A stretch of DNA of 54,936 nt from Chitinophagales bacterium (GCA_016787295.1 JAEUUX010000176.1:1-54936); one strand, 5' to 3'. Shown: positions 1 through 9,226, counted from the stretch's first letter. Translations and numbers: made by a program. Notes: generated from the letters alone by a model not told the origin.

Positions 1-190
1 TGTCTTTTATAGTAAAAGCAAAAAGGAAGTTTGTTATCTGGGAGCCGAGTTAGTCAAAAAATTTGACTCTACTATTTTGCTTTTCACAGGACAACCTAAA
101 CACCCCCAAAGGATAGTTGCAACAATATTTAATAGAAACCCATTTGACCATTTTTTAAACAAAAAAAACAAGATTCACCAACACACAAAA

Positions 191-220
191 AAGCATAGCT
201 CAAAACATCGAGCTATGCTT
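191..220 (-). terminator. Intrinsic terminator after rsgA (probably bidirectional)
   Basis: An 11-bp perfect stem (AAGCATAGCTC / GAGCTATGCTT) with an 8-9 nt loop is flanked by A-runs on one side and T-runs on the other, so it can stop transcription in both directions. It lies 27 bases beyond the rsgA stop. The first 190 bases of the window hold no gene that I can support. Confidence 0.8.
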
Positions 221-246
221 TTTGTTGTACTGCAATGCAAAAAAAA

Positions 247-1185
247 TTACAAACGTTCCCAATAATTGACATTTTCGATATCCGTCACAATTTTGACATA
301 ACTATTGTAGCGCGAAGCCGAAATTTGTTCTGCTATCACCGCTGCTTTAACCGCGCATTTAGGTTCGTCTAAGTGCATACAATCGCTAAATTTGCACTCT
401 TGTGCCAATCGTTTGATTTCGCGAAAATAAAAACCCACTTGTTGCGGTTCAATCGCCACCAATTCCAACAATTTGATTCCCGGCGTATCAATAAACGAAG
501 TATCGAAGGCAGCGGTTTCAAACAAGGTAGCAAAAGTGGTGGTGTGTTGTCCTTTACCGCTATAATCCGAGATTTCTTGCGTTTTGAGTTGTAAATCGGG
601 ATACAATTGGTTGAGCAAAGTTGATTTTCCAACACCCGAAACACCCGTCAAAAGATTAGTTTTTCCGTTCAAGAGGTTTTGCAAATCGCTCATGCCAAAA
701 CCTGTTTCAGCCGATACCAATACAGTTTGATAACCCAATTCTTCATACATCGCTTTCACGGCTTCGTAATATTCCATGTCGCTTTCGTCATACAAATCTT
801 GTTTATTAAACACCAAAATGGTATCAATATCATCATATTCGGCGGTCACTAAAAAACGGTCAATAAATCCCAAAGCGGTGCGCGGTTGCGAAAAAGTAAT
901 AATAAGCAATAATTGGTCGATGTTGGCAGCGATGGTGTGGGTGTGGTAGGCACGGCGCGGCGATTTTCGTACAATAGCGTTGCGGCGCGGCAAAATGTCG
1001 GTAATAATCCAAGCATCGGAGGCGGATTCGGGTTCGCATAACACATAGTCGCCCACAGCGATAGGATTAGTCGTTTTGTGGTCTGTAATTTTAAACTTAC
1101 CTTTGAGGCGAGCATTCACCTCTTGTTGGTCTGCCGTCCTAATGACATACCAACTTCCTGTAGATCGTGTAATTCTTCCTTTCAA
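247..1185 (-). CDS. rsgA: Small ribosomal subunit biogenesis GTPase RsgA
   Basis: RsgA is a cytoplasmic, circularly permuted GTPase that checks late 30S subunit maturation and releases RbfA. The 312-residue length is normal for the family. An OB-fold-like N-terminus (about 1-65) is followed by the permuted G domain: the G4 motif FNKQD comes first (about 126-130), then the Walker A GVSGVGKST (about 183-191), then G3 DTPG (about 233). The C-terminal zinc site is visible as CKFSDCMHLDEPKC (about 265-278; Cys-Cys-His-Cys). The order G4-G1-G3 is diagnostic. It is followed by the strong hairpin at 191-220 and is probably monocistronic, since hemH lies 127 bases upstream on the same strand. Confidence 0.97.
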   Translation of the reverse strand: MKGRITRSTGSWYVIRTADQQEVNARLKGKFKITDHKTTNPIAVGDYVLCEPESASDAWIITDILPRRNAIVRKSPRRAYHTHTIAANIDQLLLIITFSQPRTALGFIDRFLVTAEYDDIDTILVFNKQDLYDESDMEYYEAVKAMYEELGYQTVLVSAETGFGMSDLQNLLNGKTNLLTGVSGVGKSTLLNQLYPDLQLKTQEISDYSGKGQHTTTFATLFETAAFDTSFIDTPGIKLLELVAIEPQQVGFYFREIKRLAQECKFSDCMHLDEPKCAVKAAVIAEQISASRYNSYVKIVTDIENVNYWERL

Positions 1186-1225
1186 TAATAAAAAATGATT
1201 TTTTTGGGGGTGAATATATAGGTAG

Positions 1226-1245
1226 TAGTGGTACTTGTACCACTA
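1226..1245. repeat. 8-bp inverted repeat between hemH and rsgA
   Basis: TAGTGGTA-CTTG-TACCACTA is a perfect 8-bp inverted repeat 40 bases upstream of the rsgA start. No T-run follows it, so an operator or mRNA leader hairpin is as likely as a terminator. Function is unknown. Confidence 0.4.
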
Positions 1246-1312
1246 AACGCTGAAAAATATCGAACAAAAAATACGGCATTAGTCTAATAAAAACACTACA
1301 ACGCTTCTTGAA

Positions 1313-2365
1313 TTACCTCCCATCGCGCACCAAATCCCGCAAAGTCTCTATCCACAAAGGCGAAGTATTGAGACTCTCTACCAACTGCAACTTTTCGCCG
1401 CCCCAACCAATAAACAATTCTTGGTATTCGTGCGTAATCTCAAAAAGTGTTTCCAAACAATCGGCAACAAAAGCAGGACAAAACACCAAAACGCGTTTGG
1501 CTTGAGATTTTTTGGCTAAATCTTCTATCACTTGCACTGTATAGGGTTGTTTCCAAGGGTCATTGCCCAAGCGGGATTGGAACGAAACCGTATAGCGTTC
1601 GGGCGGAATACCCAATTTTTCTGCCAACAAATAAGCCGTTTGATAACATTGCGCACCATAGCAAAACCGATTCGACACACACAAGGTTTCGCAACAATTG
1701 CTCGTCTGACCACAGTATTTACCTGTATCATCGCCTTTGCGCAGTTGTCTTTCGGGCAAGCCGTGAAAGCTAAACAAAACATGGTCAAACGAATCGGGTG
1801 CATAGCGTTGTCCAACGGCTGCAAAAGCCGCAATAAATTTGGGGTGATTAAAATAACTATTGATAAACCGAATGGGTGGAACGGTCTCCCAACGACTCAC
1901 AATTTCCATCACGCATTGATGTGCCGAACCTGTTGCAGACGAAGCATATTGTGGAAACATAGGCAAAACAATATACTCTTGAGGTTGTGCTTGTCGCAAT
2001 TCTTCTAAGACCGATTCGATAGACGGATTTTGGTAGCGCATTGCCAAACGCACCATGTAGGTAGGTTCGCCCTCGTTGCGTTGTGCATTAAGATTTTGTT
2101 CGAGCAAAGCCGCTGCCTCTTGACTAATCACTTTCAATGGAGAACCTTGTTCTGTCCAAATTTCGCGATACGATTTAGCAGAATTGCCCGCACGAAAAGG
2201 ACTGATAATGCCGCGCACCAACAATTGGCGTGGCAACCACGAAAAACTATCAATCACACGAGCATCGGTCAAAAATTGATTTAAATAGCGCCGTACATCA
2301 CTTGTTTGTGAGCTATCGGGCGTGCCTAAATTGATAAGTAGTACCGCAATCGGTGCTTGTTGCAT
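1313..2365 (-). CDS. hemH: Ferrochelatase (coproporphyrin/protoporphyrin ferrochelatase)
   Basis: Ferrochelatase inserts Fe2+ into a porphyrin at the last stages of heme synthesis. The 350-residue protein carries the family landmarks in order: LLINLGTPDS at the N-terminus, FSFHGLPER around residue 198 with the metal-binding His, SFQSRLGNDPW around 260, and FCPAFVADCLETLFEI around 295 with the conserved Glu of the second metal site. Several Cys residues (around 212-230: CGQTSNCCETLC) recall the 2Fe-2S-ligating cysteines of some ferrochelatases, but their spacing alone does not prove a cluster. A TATCTTTG box lies 53 bases upstream of the start, so it probably has its own promoter. Confidence 0.97.
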   Translation of the reverse strand: MQQAPIAVLLINLGTPDSSQTSDVRRYLNQFLTDARVIDSFSWLPRQLLVRGIISPFRAGNSAKSYREIWTEQGSPLKVISQEAAALLEQNLNAQRNEGEPTYMVRLAMRYQNPSIESVLEELRQAQPQEYIVLPMFPQYASSATGSAHQCVMEIVSRWETVPPIRFINSYFNHPKFIAAFAAVGQRYAPDSFDHVLFSFHGLPERQLRKGDDTGKYCGQTSNCCETLCVSNRFCYGAQCYQTAYLLAEKLGIPPERYTVSFQSRLGNDPWKQPYTVQVIEDLAKKSQAKRVLVFCPAFVADCLETLFEITHEYQELFIGWGGEKLQLVESLNTSPLWIETLRDLVRDGR

Positions 2366-2417
2366 GAAATAAGTGTGGTTTTTTTAGAAAAAACAATAAA
2401 AAGGTGCTTAATTGGCG

Positions 2418-2425
2418 CAAAGATA
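2418..2425 (-). promoter_or_regulatory. Bacteroidota -7 box (TATCTTTG) for hemH
   Basis: On the minus strand TATCTTTG matches the TAnnTTTG consensus of the Bacteroidota housekeeping sigma factor and sits 53 bases before the hemH start. No well-spaced TTG -33 element is seen. Confidence 0.55.
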
Positions 2426-2490
2426 CGGCATTTTGCCGACAAACTATAGCCCAAACAGCGGACAACATTAAACAGTAACCTCAAAAAATA

Positions 2491-2522
2491 TCCCTATTTG
2501 CTCAAAATAGAACAAATAGGGA
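2491..2522 (-). terminator. Intrinsic terminator after cysteine desulfurase
   Basis: A perfect 10-bp stem (TCCCTATTTG / CAAATAGGGA) with a 12-nt loop is followed on the minus strand by TATTTTTTG. It lies 14 bases past the stop of the desulfurase gene. Confidence 0.85.
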
Positions 2523-2535
2523 ACAAAAAAACGTT

Positions 2536-3675
2536 TTAAAGCCGCATAATCTCCTTAATTCGCGCGATTACTACCTCGCATTCCGCCAAAGTATTGTATT
2601 TCGAAAACGAAAAACGGATATTAACACTATCATCTTGTTTTTGCAAAGCACTAATAACATGTGACCCCACATCAACACCCGAACTGCAAGCACTACCGCC
2701 CGACGCACAAACACCATGAATGTCCAACTGCAACAACAATAATTCCGTACTTGGCAATAGCGGAAAAGATAGATTTAGGATTTTGTAGTGCGAATCAACC
2801 GCATCGCCATTCACATAAACCCCTTCAAGGTCGCACAATTCGGTCATCAAATAGTGTTTAAGTGACGAAATATGCGCCCGATGTTGTGTCATTTCTTCGT
2901 GTGCCAACTGCAATGCCTTCGCTAAACCCACAATATTGGCTACATTTTCGGTTCCTGCTCGCAAATTGCGCTCCTGAGACCCACCATATAACAAAGAATG
3001 TATAGGATTTTTGGCATTCATATACAGAAAACCGATGCCTTTGGGACCATGAAACTTGTGCGCCGAACCCATTAAAAAACTAATTGGTGTTTTTTGTACA
3101 TCAATAGGATAAAAACCCAAACTTTGCACTGTATCTGTATGGAAATAAGCTCGATACGCTTGACACAAACGCGCCAAACGCTCAATATCCAACAAACTAC
3201 CAATTTCATTATTAACGTGCATCAGGCTCACCAATTTGGGAACATCTAAAGGCAAACTATCGAGGATTTGCTCTAAATGTATCCAATCAATATGACCATT
3301 GCGCAAAACATCGACATTATGTACCTCAACAGCAGGATATTGTTTATGCAAATGCTGCAAAGTATGCAAAACGCAATGATGTTCTATTGGCGAACTAATG
3401 AAATGTAACACACCCAAATCGCGCACTGCACCATGCAACAACATATTACTTGCCTCTGTGCCACAAGAAGTAAAAAAAATCTCCGCCGACGAAGCACCAA
3501 TGAGTTGAGCTACTGTTTTACGACTTTGCTCGATGGCTTTTCGTGCCACGCGCCCCAAAGCATGAATCGAAGAAGGATTGCCATAATGCGTCGTCCAATA
3601 AGGTAACATGCTTTCGATAACACGTTCGTCTATGCGCGTCGTAGCAGCATTATCAAAATAAATAGGGTCAAGCAT
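2536..3675 (-). CDS. Cysteine desulfurase (NifS/IscS class V aminotransferase family)
   Basis: PLP enzyme that removes sulfur from cysteine as a persulfide for Fe-S clusters or tRNA thiolation. The 379-residue protein opens with the family signature YFDNAATTRID; SAHKFHGPKGIGF around residue 208 holds the PLP-binding lysine; SGGSACSSGVD around 326 holds the active-site Cys in the SSG context of the group that includes IscS/NifS-like enzymes. No iscU or regulator lies next to it; an A-type carrier gene is 11 kb away at 14729-15073. The subtype (IscS, NifS or tRNA-specific) cannot be decided from the sequence, so no symbol is given. The start ATG is the first in frame and precedes the first motif by three residues. 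Confidence 0.95.
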   Translation of the reverse strand: MLDPIYFDNAATTRIDERVIESMLPYWTTHYGNPSSIHALGRVARKAIEQSRKTVAQLIGASSAEIFFTSCGTEASNMLLHGAVRDLGVLHFISSPIEHHCVLHTLQHLHKQYPAVEVHNVDVLRNGHIDWIHLEQILDSLPLDVPKLVSLMHVNNEIGSLLDIERLARLCQAYRAYFHTDTVQSLGFYPIDVQKTPISFLMGSAHKFHGPKGIGFLYMNAKNPIHSLLYGGSQERNLRAGTENVANIVGLAKALQLAHEEMTQHRAHISSLKHYLMTELCDLEGVYVNGDAVDSHYKILNLSFPLLPSTELLLLQLDIHGVCASGGSACSSGVDVGSHVISALQKQDDSVNIRFSFSKYNTLAECEVVIARIKEIMRL

Positions 3676-3857
3676 ACCAAAAATTAGCTAAATATGAGAT
3701 AAATAGGTGTTTATTGCACCATTGTTGCTTTTGTACACAAAAAAATGTGTTGTTGACCAAAAAACAATAAGAAAACCTCCTCAAATGCTTTGATACCGCC
3801 AACAAATCTAAGCAACAAAGCCGCAAAATGTGGTCAAATACAAACTCAAACCGACTA

Positions 3858-5924
3858 TTAGCCTCCCATTTGACCGTTTTCGCTCAAAATATGCACCAAG
3901 AAACTGTAAGTGAACGCCAATTCTTTATAAGTATCGTAGCGTCCCGACGCGCCTGAATGCCCTGCTGTCATTTTGGTATTGAGCAACAATAGATTTTGGT
4001 CAGTTTTGTATTCTCTCAATTTAGCGACCCATTTAGCAGGTTCCCAATACGCCACATTGGTATCGTGGAAGCCTGTTTCTACCAAGACGTGTGGATAATT
4101 TTGCCGTTGAATATTATCATAAGGAGAATAAGAGAGCATATAATCGTGGTAATGTTTCTCATTTGGGTTGCCCCATTCCTCGTATTCTGGCACTGTAAGC
4201 GGAAGTGTTTCGTCGAGCATGGTGGTCATTACGTCCACAAATGGAACTTGTGCCACTACTGCTTTAAACAGCTCGGGACGCATATTCATTACCGCCCCCA
4301 TCAGCATACCTCCTGCGCTGCCGCCCATAGCACACAACTTGTCGGCACAAGTATAGCCTTCGGAGATAAGATGTTCGGCACAAGAGATAAAATCGGTGAA
4401 GGTGTTCTTTTTATGCAACAACTTACCATTATCATACCACGAGCGTCCCAGCTCTTGTCCGCCGCGAATGTGTGCGATAGCAAAGATGAAACCACGATTA
4501 AGCAACACCAAACGAGCAGCCGAAAAGGTTGGCTCAACAGAAATACCATAAGAACCATAACCATACAGCAAACATTTGTTACTACCATCGCGCAACATAC
4601 CTTTGCGATAGACCAACGATATAGGAATGTGGGTGCCGTCTTCAGCAACCGCCCAAAGCCGTTCAGAAACATAGTCATTCACCGAAAAATCCCCCAAAAC
4701 GGCTTGTTGTTTCAACAATTCGCTCGTTTTTTGGCGCATATCCCACACAAAAACACTCAAAGGCGTGGTTAAGGAAGAATAACTGTATCTAAGCTGATGC
4801 GTATCGCTACGATAACTATCCTGAACGTTTACAGCATAAATCGGGTCGGGAAAAGGCAGATAATAATGTTCATGATTATCTTGCAAAGAATGTATATACA
4901 CTTGTACCAAACCGTTGGAATGTCGTTCTTGGGTCACTAAATAATCAGTATACAACCAAAACTCTTCAATAAAAACGTTTTCACGGGCTGCAAGGACGGT
5001 TTGCCAAGAAGATTTGTCTAAAAGAGGCGATGAAGTGGATAAAATACAAAAATTAGTGCCGTTTTCATTCGTTCGAACAAAAAACATACCTCCAACATCG
5101 TTCACATAATACTCCACACCCGTTTTTCTTGTCTGAAAAAGCACTATATCATCGCTTGTTGGTTGCAACAAATTGGCAGGAAGATAGCGAATCTCTGATG
5201 TGGTTTTGCTTATCGAATACACATACATCAAACGACGTGTCGCTGACATATAAGCACCTACCCAAAAGCGCTCATCGAGGTCTTCATACAACAAAACATC
5301 GCTCGACCGAGCGCTACATAAACAACGAGCATACAAACGATAGGGACGCAAACTATCATCATGCACCGTATAGTAAAAAACATCGCAATGGGCAGTCCAA
5401 CAATAATCTGCAATATCCTTAACGGTCTCTTCATGCAAGGTTTCGCCTGTCAAAAGGTTTTTAAAATAAAGCGTAACGACGTGAGAACCTGTTAAATCGA
5501 CGGTATATGCCAGCCTATCGCCCGATTCATTGGCACGAACGTCACTAACAATAAACTGTTTGTGGTCTTTTGCAAGTTCATTCACATCTAAAATAACTAT
5601 CTCTTCGGAATCTAAGCGCAAATGCTTCCGACAATAAATCGGATAGGATTTTCCGCTTTCCATACGATGATAATAGTAATAATCGCCACGCAAAATGGGA
5701 GTACTACTGTCATTTTCGGCAATATGAGACTTAATTTCTTCATACATCGTATCTTTAATAGGGGTTGCAGGGGACAAAACATTGTGAGCATACACGTTTT
5801 CGGCGGCTAAATGCTCCAAAACTTCGGGGTTTTCGCGCTCACGAAGCCAATAATAGTCGTCAACGCGTTGTACAAATGGACTATGTACTAAATAATCTTG
5901 CTTTTTTGCTACTGGTGGTTTCAT
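3858..5924 (-). CDS. ptrB: Oligopeptidase B, S9 prolyl-oligopeptidase family
   Basis: Serine peptidase that cleaves short peptides after basic residues. The 688-residue length is typical. An N-terminal beta-propeller (about 70-400) is followed by an alpha/beta-hydrolase domain. Catalytic Ser536 is in GGSAGG, Asp621 in FHDTNVAYWEPAKW and His656 in AGHSGASGR; the YWEPAKW and TAGHSGASG segments are characteristic of oligopeptidase B rather than of prolyl oligopeptidase. No signal peptide is visible, so the enzyme is probably cytoplasmic. The gene stands alone: 182 bases separate it from the desulfurase gene and 730 gene-free bases lie on its upstream side. Confidence 0.95.
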   Translation of the reverse strand: MKPPVAKKQDYLVHSPFVQRVDDYYWLRERENPEVLEHLAAENVYAHNVLSPATPIKDTMYEEIKSHIAENDSSTPILRGDYYYYHRMESGKSYPIYCRKHLRLDSEEIVILDVNELAKDHKQFIVSDVRANESGDRLAYTVDLTGSHVVTLYFKNLLTGETLHEETVKDIADYCWTAHCDVFYYTVHDDSLRPYRLYARCLCSARSSDVLLYEDLDERFWVGAYMSATRRLMYVYSISKTTSEIRYLPANLLQPTSDDIVLFQTRKTGVEYYVNDVGGMFFVRTNENGTNFCILSTSSPLLDKSSWQTVLAARENVFIEEFWLYTDYLVTQERHSNGLVQVYIHSLQDNHEHYYLPFPDPIYAVNVQDSYRSDTHQLRYSYSSLTTPLSVFVWDMRQKTSELLKQQAVLGDFSVNDYVSERLWAVAEDGTHIPISLVYRKGMLRDGSNKCLLYGYGSYGISVEPTFSAARLVLLNRGFIFAIAHIRGGQELGRSWYDNGKLLHKKNTFTDFISCAEHLISEGYTCADKLCAMGGSAGGMLMGAVMNMRPELFKAVVAQVPFVDVMTTMLDETLPLTVPEYEEWGNPNEKHYHDYMLSYSPYDNIQRQNYPHVLVETGFHDTNVAYWEPAKWVAKLREYKTDQNLLLLNTKMTAGHSGASGRYDTYKELAFTYSFLVHILSENGQMGG

Positions 5925-6443
5925 AAAATCAGATAATAAACAATAATTAAGGGCGAAAAATAGGAACTTTTAATGACATTTTTATAGTATGTATTAAAAA
6001 ATGACAATAATAAAACAATACTAACTATAATAGTAAGCATTTAGGGCGTTTTTAGTACAATAATATACCCACAACAAGAGTCTATTTTATCAAATACTTA
6101 GGCGTGCTAAGGGTTTTGTAGTACCAATATACCTATAAAAATGCCCAAAAAATGACTCATCTTGATGTCGACAAAAAACGGTTTGATGGGGCGCAAAAAA
6201 GACGCTTTGGTTGGAAAAAAAGAGGGGTGAAGCTTGGTTAATGGGTAGTATTTGGTCAAAAAAAAGGCTGTTTTGTTGTGAAATAGCTACATTTAAGCCC
6301 AAAAAATGCTTCATCTGCCCAAAATGAACTGTTAAAATCAGGGCTTAACACCATTTTTGCTGGGAACTATGTGTCGTTTTTCAAAAGTATTTAGTCCAAA
6401 AAAGCCAAAAAAATGACAAAAATTACAAATGAGAAGATGTCGA
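5925..6443. other. Gene-free stretch with degenerate repeats
   Basis: About 520 bases with no credible gene. The small open frames here are low-complexity and lack any family resemblance. It holds scattered A-runs and two exact copies of GATGTCGACAAAAAA (6164-6178 and 6436-6450, the second just past this stretch), a motif that also resembles the minisatellite unit at 9219-9532. It probably contains the promoter region of the oligopeptidase gene, but no clear -7/-33 pair is seen. Confidence 0.5.
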
Positions 6444-6450
6444 CAAAAAA

Positions 6451-6487
6451 GCACACAAAGTCGATGAAAAAACCAGACTTTGTGTGC
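6451..6487 (-). terminator. Intrinsic terminator after desaturase gene
   Basis: A perfect 12-bp stem (GCACACAAAGTC / GACTTTGTGTGC) with a 13-nt loop is followed on the minus strand by TTTTTTG. It lies 168 bases past the desaturase stop; nothing else recognisable lies in between. Confidence 0.85.
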
Positions 6488-6654
6488 TTAAATGTTGTAT
6501 GATAGGAATAATTTCGGTGTATAATGCAGAGAAAAAATAGGTGAAACGCTAAAAAAATGCTTTGTTTTATGGCGAAAATAAACACAAAATACCGAATCGA
6601 CGGCATGATATTGAGGGGGTGCTACATTTTTGCCAAAAGACATTGCTCAACGGT

Positions 6655-7701
6655 CTAAGATGGCAACTTTGCGCGGTATTTATTGCGGCTGTACTCACTA
6701 AACGACACCATTTTTTGCAATTTTTCGTCCCACAAATTGGCATTTATCGTCTTTAGGCTTTCAAAAAACGACAAATAACGCGCATGTTTCACGAACATTT
6801 GATTTTCGTAGTGGCATGCCTTCAAATGATAGTTGGGAATGATTGGACAAAGGTGGTGAATGTGATGATAACCAATGTTACCGGTCAACCAATGTCCGAT
6901 GGCGGGTAAATCGTAGTAGGTGCTGCCCCAAATTGCCGACAAAACGTAGTCCCATTGCTCCTTTGTGCTTTTATAGATGTACTCATATTGGTGTTGTATG
7001 TAGAAAAACCATAAAGCATACGACCCAAAGAACGCTAAATTGATGCCTTGTACCCAAAGAAATTTCCAGCCGAGCAAATAGGTGAGGGAGATGTACAATA
7101 AGACAAAGAAAATATTGCTCCAACGCACGTTGCGATAAAAACCTTTGAAGTAACCGTCACGTAAAAGGGCGAAACGGTTATAAATAGCGACGTAAACAAA
7201 ACCACCAACGGTAAATAAGTACAAAGGGTTTCGGTATATGCGATAAGATAATTTCCGATACCAAGGTAAAGTACTGTATTCGGCTGTAGTGAGGCACTCG
7301 ATGTCTCCAACATCGGAGTATTCTAACTGACCATTGTGGGCATGGTGAAAATTGTGGGAGCGCGCCCAATAATGATAGGGGATAATGGTAAAAGAACTAC
7401 AGATAGTGCCTATTAAAGCATTCATTTTGCGCGGTTTCACGAAGGAAGTGTGACCACAATCATGCTGAATGATGAAAATTCTGCCCAACAAGAAGCCATT
7501 GAGCAGGGCAATTGCCACAACAAACCAGATGGAATAGTCCAACAAAAAGAATTGTGCCACCCAGAGGGCGATGAAACTGCCAAAACTATTGGCGATTTGC
7601 ACTAATGCTTTGCGTGTGTTAGGAATTTGATACTTGCGAAGTTTTTCTTGCCAGTCTTTGAAGTCATCTAACAACTCCTGACGGCTATATTGGTACTGCA
7701 T
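6655..7701 (-). CDS. Membrane fatty-acid desaturase (omega-6/acyl-lipid type)
   Basis: Di-iron membrane enzyme that introduces a double bond into acyl chains, presumably for membrane fluidity. The protein has 348 residues from the chosen ATG. Three histidine boxes are present: HDCGHTSF (about 79), HNFHHAHNG (about 118) and HHIHHLCP (about 278). Hydrophobic blocks lie before the first box and around 185-230. The frame stays open 30 codons further upstream, but that extension is low-complexity; the ATG giving MQYQYSRQELLDDF begins the conserved sequence and is preferred. The HDCGH box resembles plant/cyanobacterial omega-6 desaturases; regiospecificity cannot be assigned. It ends at the hairpin at 6451-6487. 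Confidence 0.92.
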   Translation of the reverse strand: MQYQYSRQELLDDFKDWQEKLRKYQIPNTRKALVQIANSFGSFIALWVAQFFLLDYSIWFVVAIALLNGFLLGRIFIIQHDCGHTSFVKPRKMNALIGTICSSFTIIPYHYWARSHNFHHAHNGQLEYSDVGDIECLTTAEYSTLPWYRKLSYRIYRNPLYLFTVGGFVYVAIYNRFALLRDGYFKGFYRNVRWSNIFFVLLYISLTYLLGWKFLWVQGINLAFFGSYALWFFYIQHQYEYIYKSTKEQWDYVLSAIWGSTYYDLPAIGHWLTGNIGYHHIHHLCPIIPNYHLKACHYENQMFVKHARYLSFFESLKTINANLWDEKLQKMVSFSEYSRNKYRAKLPS

Positions 7702-7794
7702 ATTCAAAAAAAAAGAGTTTATAAAACGAAAATAATACACTATTTTCCCACAAAAAGCCTCTCTATCTGCATTTTTTTTCTCCAAAATCATTTT

Positions 7795-8715
7795 TTAAGG
7801 CATTATGTCCGACGATGGAGCCTCGCCCACTTTTTTCCCTTGCTTATTGATAAAAAAACGTTTCCCTTTTTGCTCAACTAATGCCTTTCCGTTCTCAAAA
7901 CCATAAGCAATAGTATAAGATGGGGGGATAATCCATTGGTTTTGTTTGTCTACAAAGCCATATAAATTGTCTTTGCGGACACACGCCAAGTCTTCTTTAA
8001 AATGTTCGACAGATTCGTATTCCAAAGGCAATATAATGTTGTTTTGATGGTCAATAATGCCCACTTTTTGCTGCTGCATCACGCGAGTTTGCCCGTTGCG
8101 GAACGTATCTATCGCCTCATATTGTATGGGAATGACCAACTTATTGTTTTTGTCAATGGCGCCAAACAAATTTTGCTGCTGTACCACCGCAATGCCAGAG
8201 TCGTTGTAGTTTTCTATCCAGTCGTAGGCAAAAGGAATGACCACCGTGCCTTTTTTGTCAATGAAGCCATACAAATCTTGTTCGTTTGCCACCTTAGCCC
8301 AGCCCTCGTTAAACGGATATGCCGCCTTATATTGCAAAGGAATGACGAATTTGCCGCTATGGTCGATGAAGCCATACAAATCGCCAATGATAACCTTTGC
8401 AAAACCTTCGTGAAAGTCGTCGGCATAATCAAATTTTATGGGAATGACGATGTTTTTGTTGGCATCAACAAAGCCAAACTTCTCAATAGGTGTCACGATG
8501 GGCTTAGGGTCGATGGTGTCCCAACGAACCCAAAAGGCAACCTTGCGAATGCCTTCCACCAAGTCTCCTTCACGGTCGTAGCGGTGTATAGTGTCGGGAA
8601 TGTTGGACAAAATGTTATTGCTTTTTGCTAAATTATCCGTATCTTTGCCCACTTTTCCACACCCAATCCACATAAAAAACAAGACGAGTATTAAAAAAAG
8701 CCAATTTTTTTGCAT
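7795..8715 (-). CDS. WG-repeat lipoprotein
   Basis: 306 residues from the chosen start. A short N-terminal hydrophobic stretch ends in a Cys (FFMWIGCGKV), a plausible lipobox, so the protein is probably exported and lipid-anchored. The rest is about seven tandem WG/KWG beta repeats of roughly 35 residues with the pattern YGFIDKxGxxVIPxxYD and xxFxEGxAxV. Such repeats occur in surface or periplasmic proteins of many Bacteroidota; their ligand is unknown. An in-frame ATG 21 bases upstream is rejected because it lies inside the -7 box of a well-formed promoter (8734-8762). It is read toward the desaturase, 93 bases away. Confidence 0.88.
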   Translation of the reverse strand: MQKNWLFLILVLFFMWIGCGKVGKDTDNLAKSNNILSNIPDTIHRYDREGDLVEGIRKVAFWVRWDTIDPKPIVTPIEKFGFVDANKNIVIPIKFDYADDFHEGFAKVIIGDLYGFIDHSGKFVIPLQYKAAYPFNEGWAKVANEQDLYGFIDKKGTVVIPFAYDWIENYNDSGIAVVQQQNLFGAIDKNNKLVIPIQYEAIDTFRNGQTRVMQQQKVGIIDHQNNIILPLEYESVEHFKEDLACVRKDNLYGFVDKQNQWIIPPSYTIAYGFENGKALVEQKGKRFFINKQGKKVGEAPSSDIMP

Positions 8716-8733
8716 AAATGACAAATTGTGCCG

Positions 8734-8762
8734 CAAAAATACATACTTTTTGACAAAAACAA
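8734..8762 (-). promoter_or_regulatory. Promoter of WG-repeat lipoprotein (TTG-N18-TATTTTTG)
   Basis: On the minus strand TTG (8760-8762) and TATTTTTG (8734-8741) are separated by 18 bases, matching the Bacteroidota TTG/TAnnTTTG promoter. It decides the gene's start codon, since the earlier ATG overlaps the -7 box. Confidence 0.7.
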
Positions 8763-8815
8763 GCTATAGGAGCATTTTTTTTTGAAAGTTTTTTTTGAAA
8801 AAAAGGGAGAGGTAA

Positions 8816-8886
8816 TTGTTAATTATTAATTGTTAATGGCGTTTTTGTAATTGTTAATTGTTAATTATTAATTGTTAATTGTTAAT
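8816..8886. repeat. AT-rich TTAATTGTTAAT repeats
   Basis: Two runs of alternating TAATTGTTAAT and TTAATTATTAAT units open the repeat nest. Similar tracts recur at 9047-9075, 9545-9580 and 9860-9895, and in inverted orientation at 9706-9740 and 10021-10055. These mark the ends of the larger repeat units listed next. Confidence 0.85.
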
Positions 8887-9046
8887 AGAATGCAATGCAG
8901 TTTGTTTTGCTATTTCAAAAACGAAAATAAAAATGACAGTTTTCTCAAAAACCCAAACGACATAACAAAATGATTGCTGTTAATTCCAAAAAGGTCAAAC
9001 ATATTTTACAAATCCTAACACATCGCTAAAAAAAGCCGTTTGACAA
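8858..9046. repeat. 189-bp tandem repeat, copy 1
   Basis: Begins with TTGTTAATTATTAATTG, then a unique core containing GCAGTTTGTTTTGCTATTTC and AAATGACAGTTTTCTC, and ends in AAAAAAAGCC plus a 9-base tail. Copy 2 follows directly at 9047 with about ten differences. No open reading frame or RNA signature explains the core. Confidence 0.85.
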
Positions 9047-9226
9047 TTGTTAATTATTAATTGTTAATTGTTAATGGAATGCAGTGCAGTTTGTTTTGCT
9101 ATTTCAAAAACGGAAATAAAAATGACAGTTTTCTCAAAATCCCCAACAACATAACAAAATGATTGCTGCTAATTCCAAAAAGGTCAAACATATTTTACAA
9201 ATCCTAACACATCGCTAAAAAAAGCC
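9047..9226. repeat. 189-bp tandem repeat, copy 2 (lacks last 9 bases)
   Basis: Near-identical to 8858-9037. Its terminal AAAAAAAGCC merges without a break into the first unit of the 21-bp minisatellite, so the minisatellite seems to have grown from the end of this repeat. Confidence 0.85.

Noticed and set aside
6090-6606. Two minus-strand frames in the gap beside the desaturase gene
   Set aside because: Low-complexity sequence, no motif, and they overlap the terminator hairpin of the desaturase gene.
8716-8736. Upstream ATG of the WG-repeat lipoprotein at 8736
   Set aside because: It lies inside the -7 box (8734-8741), so the start at 8715 is used, which also places the lipobox Cys correctly.
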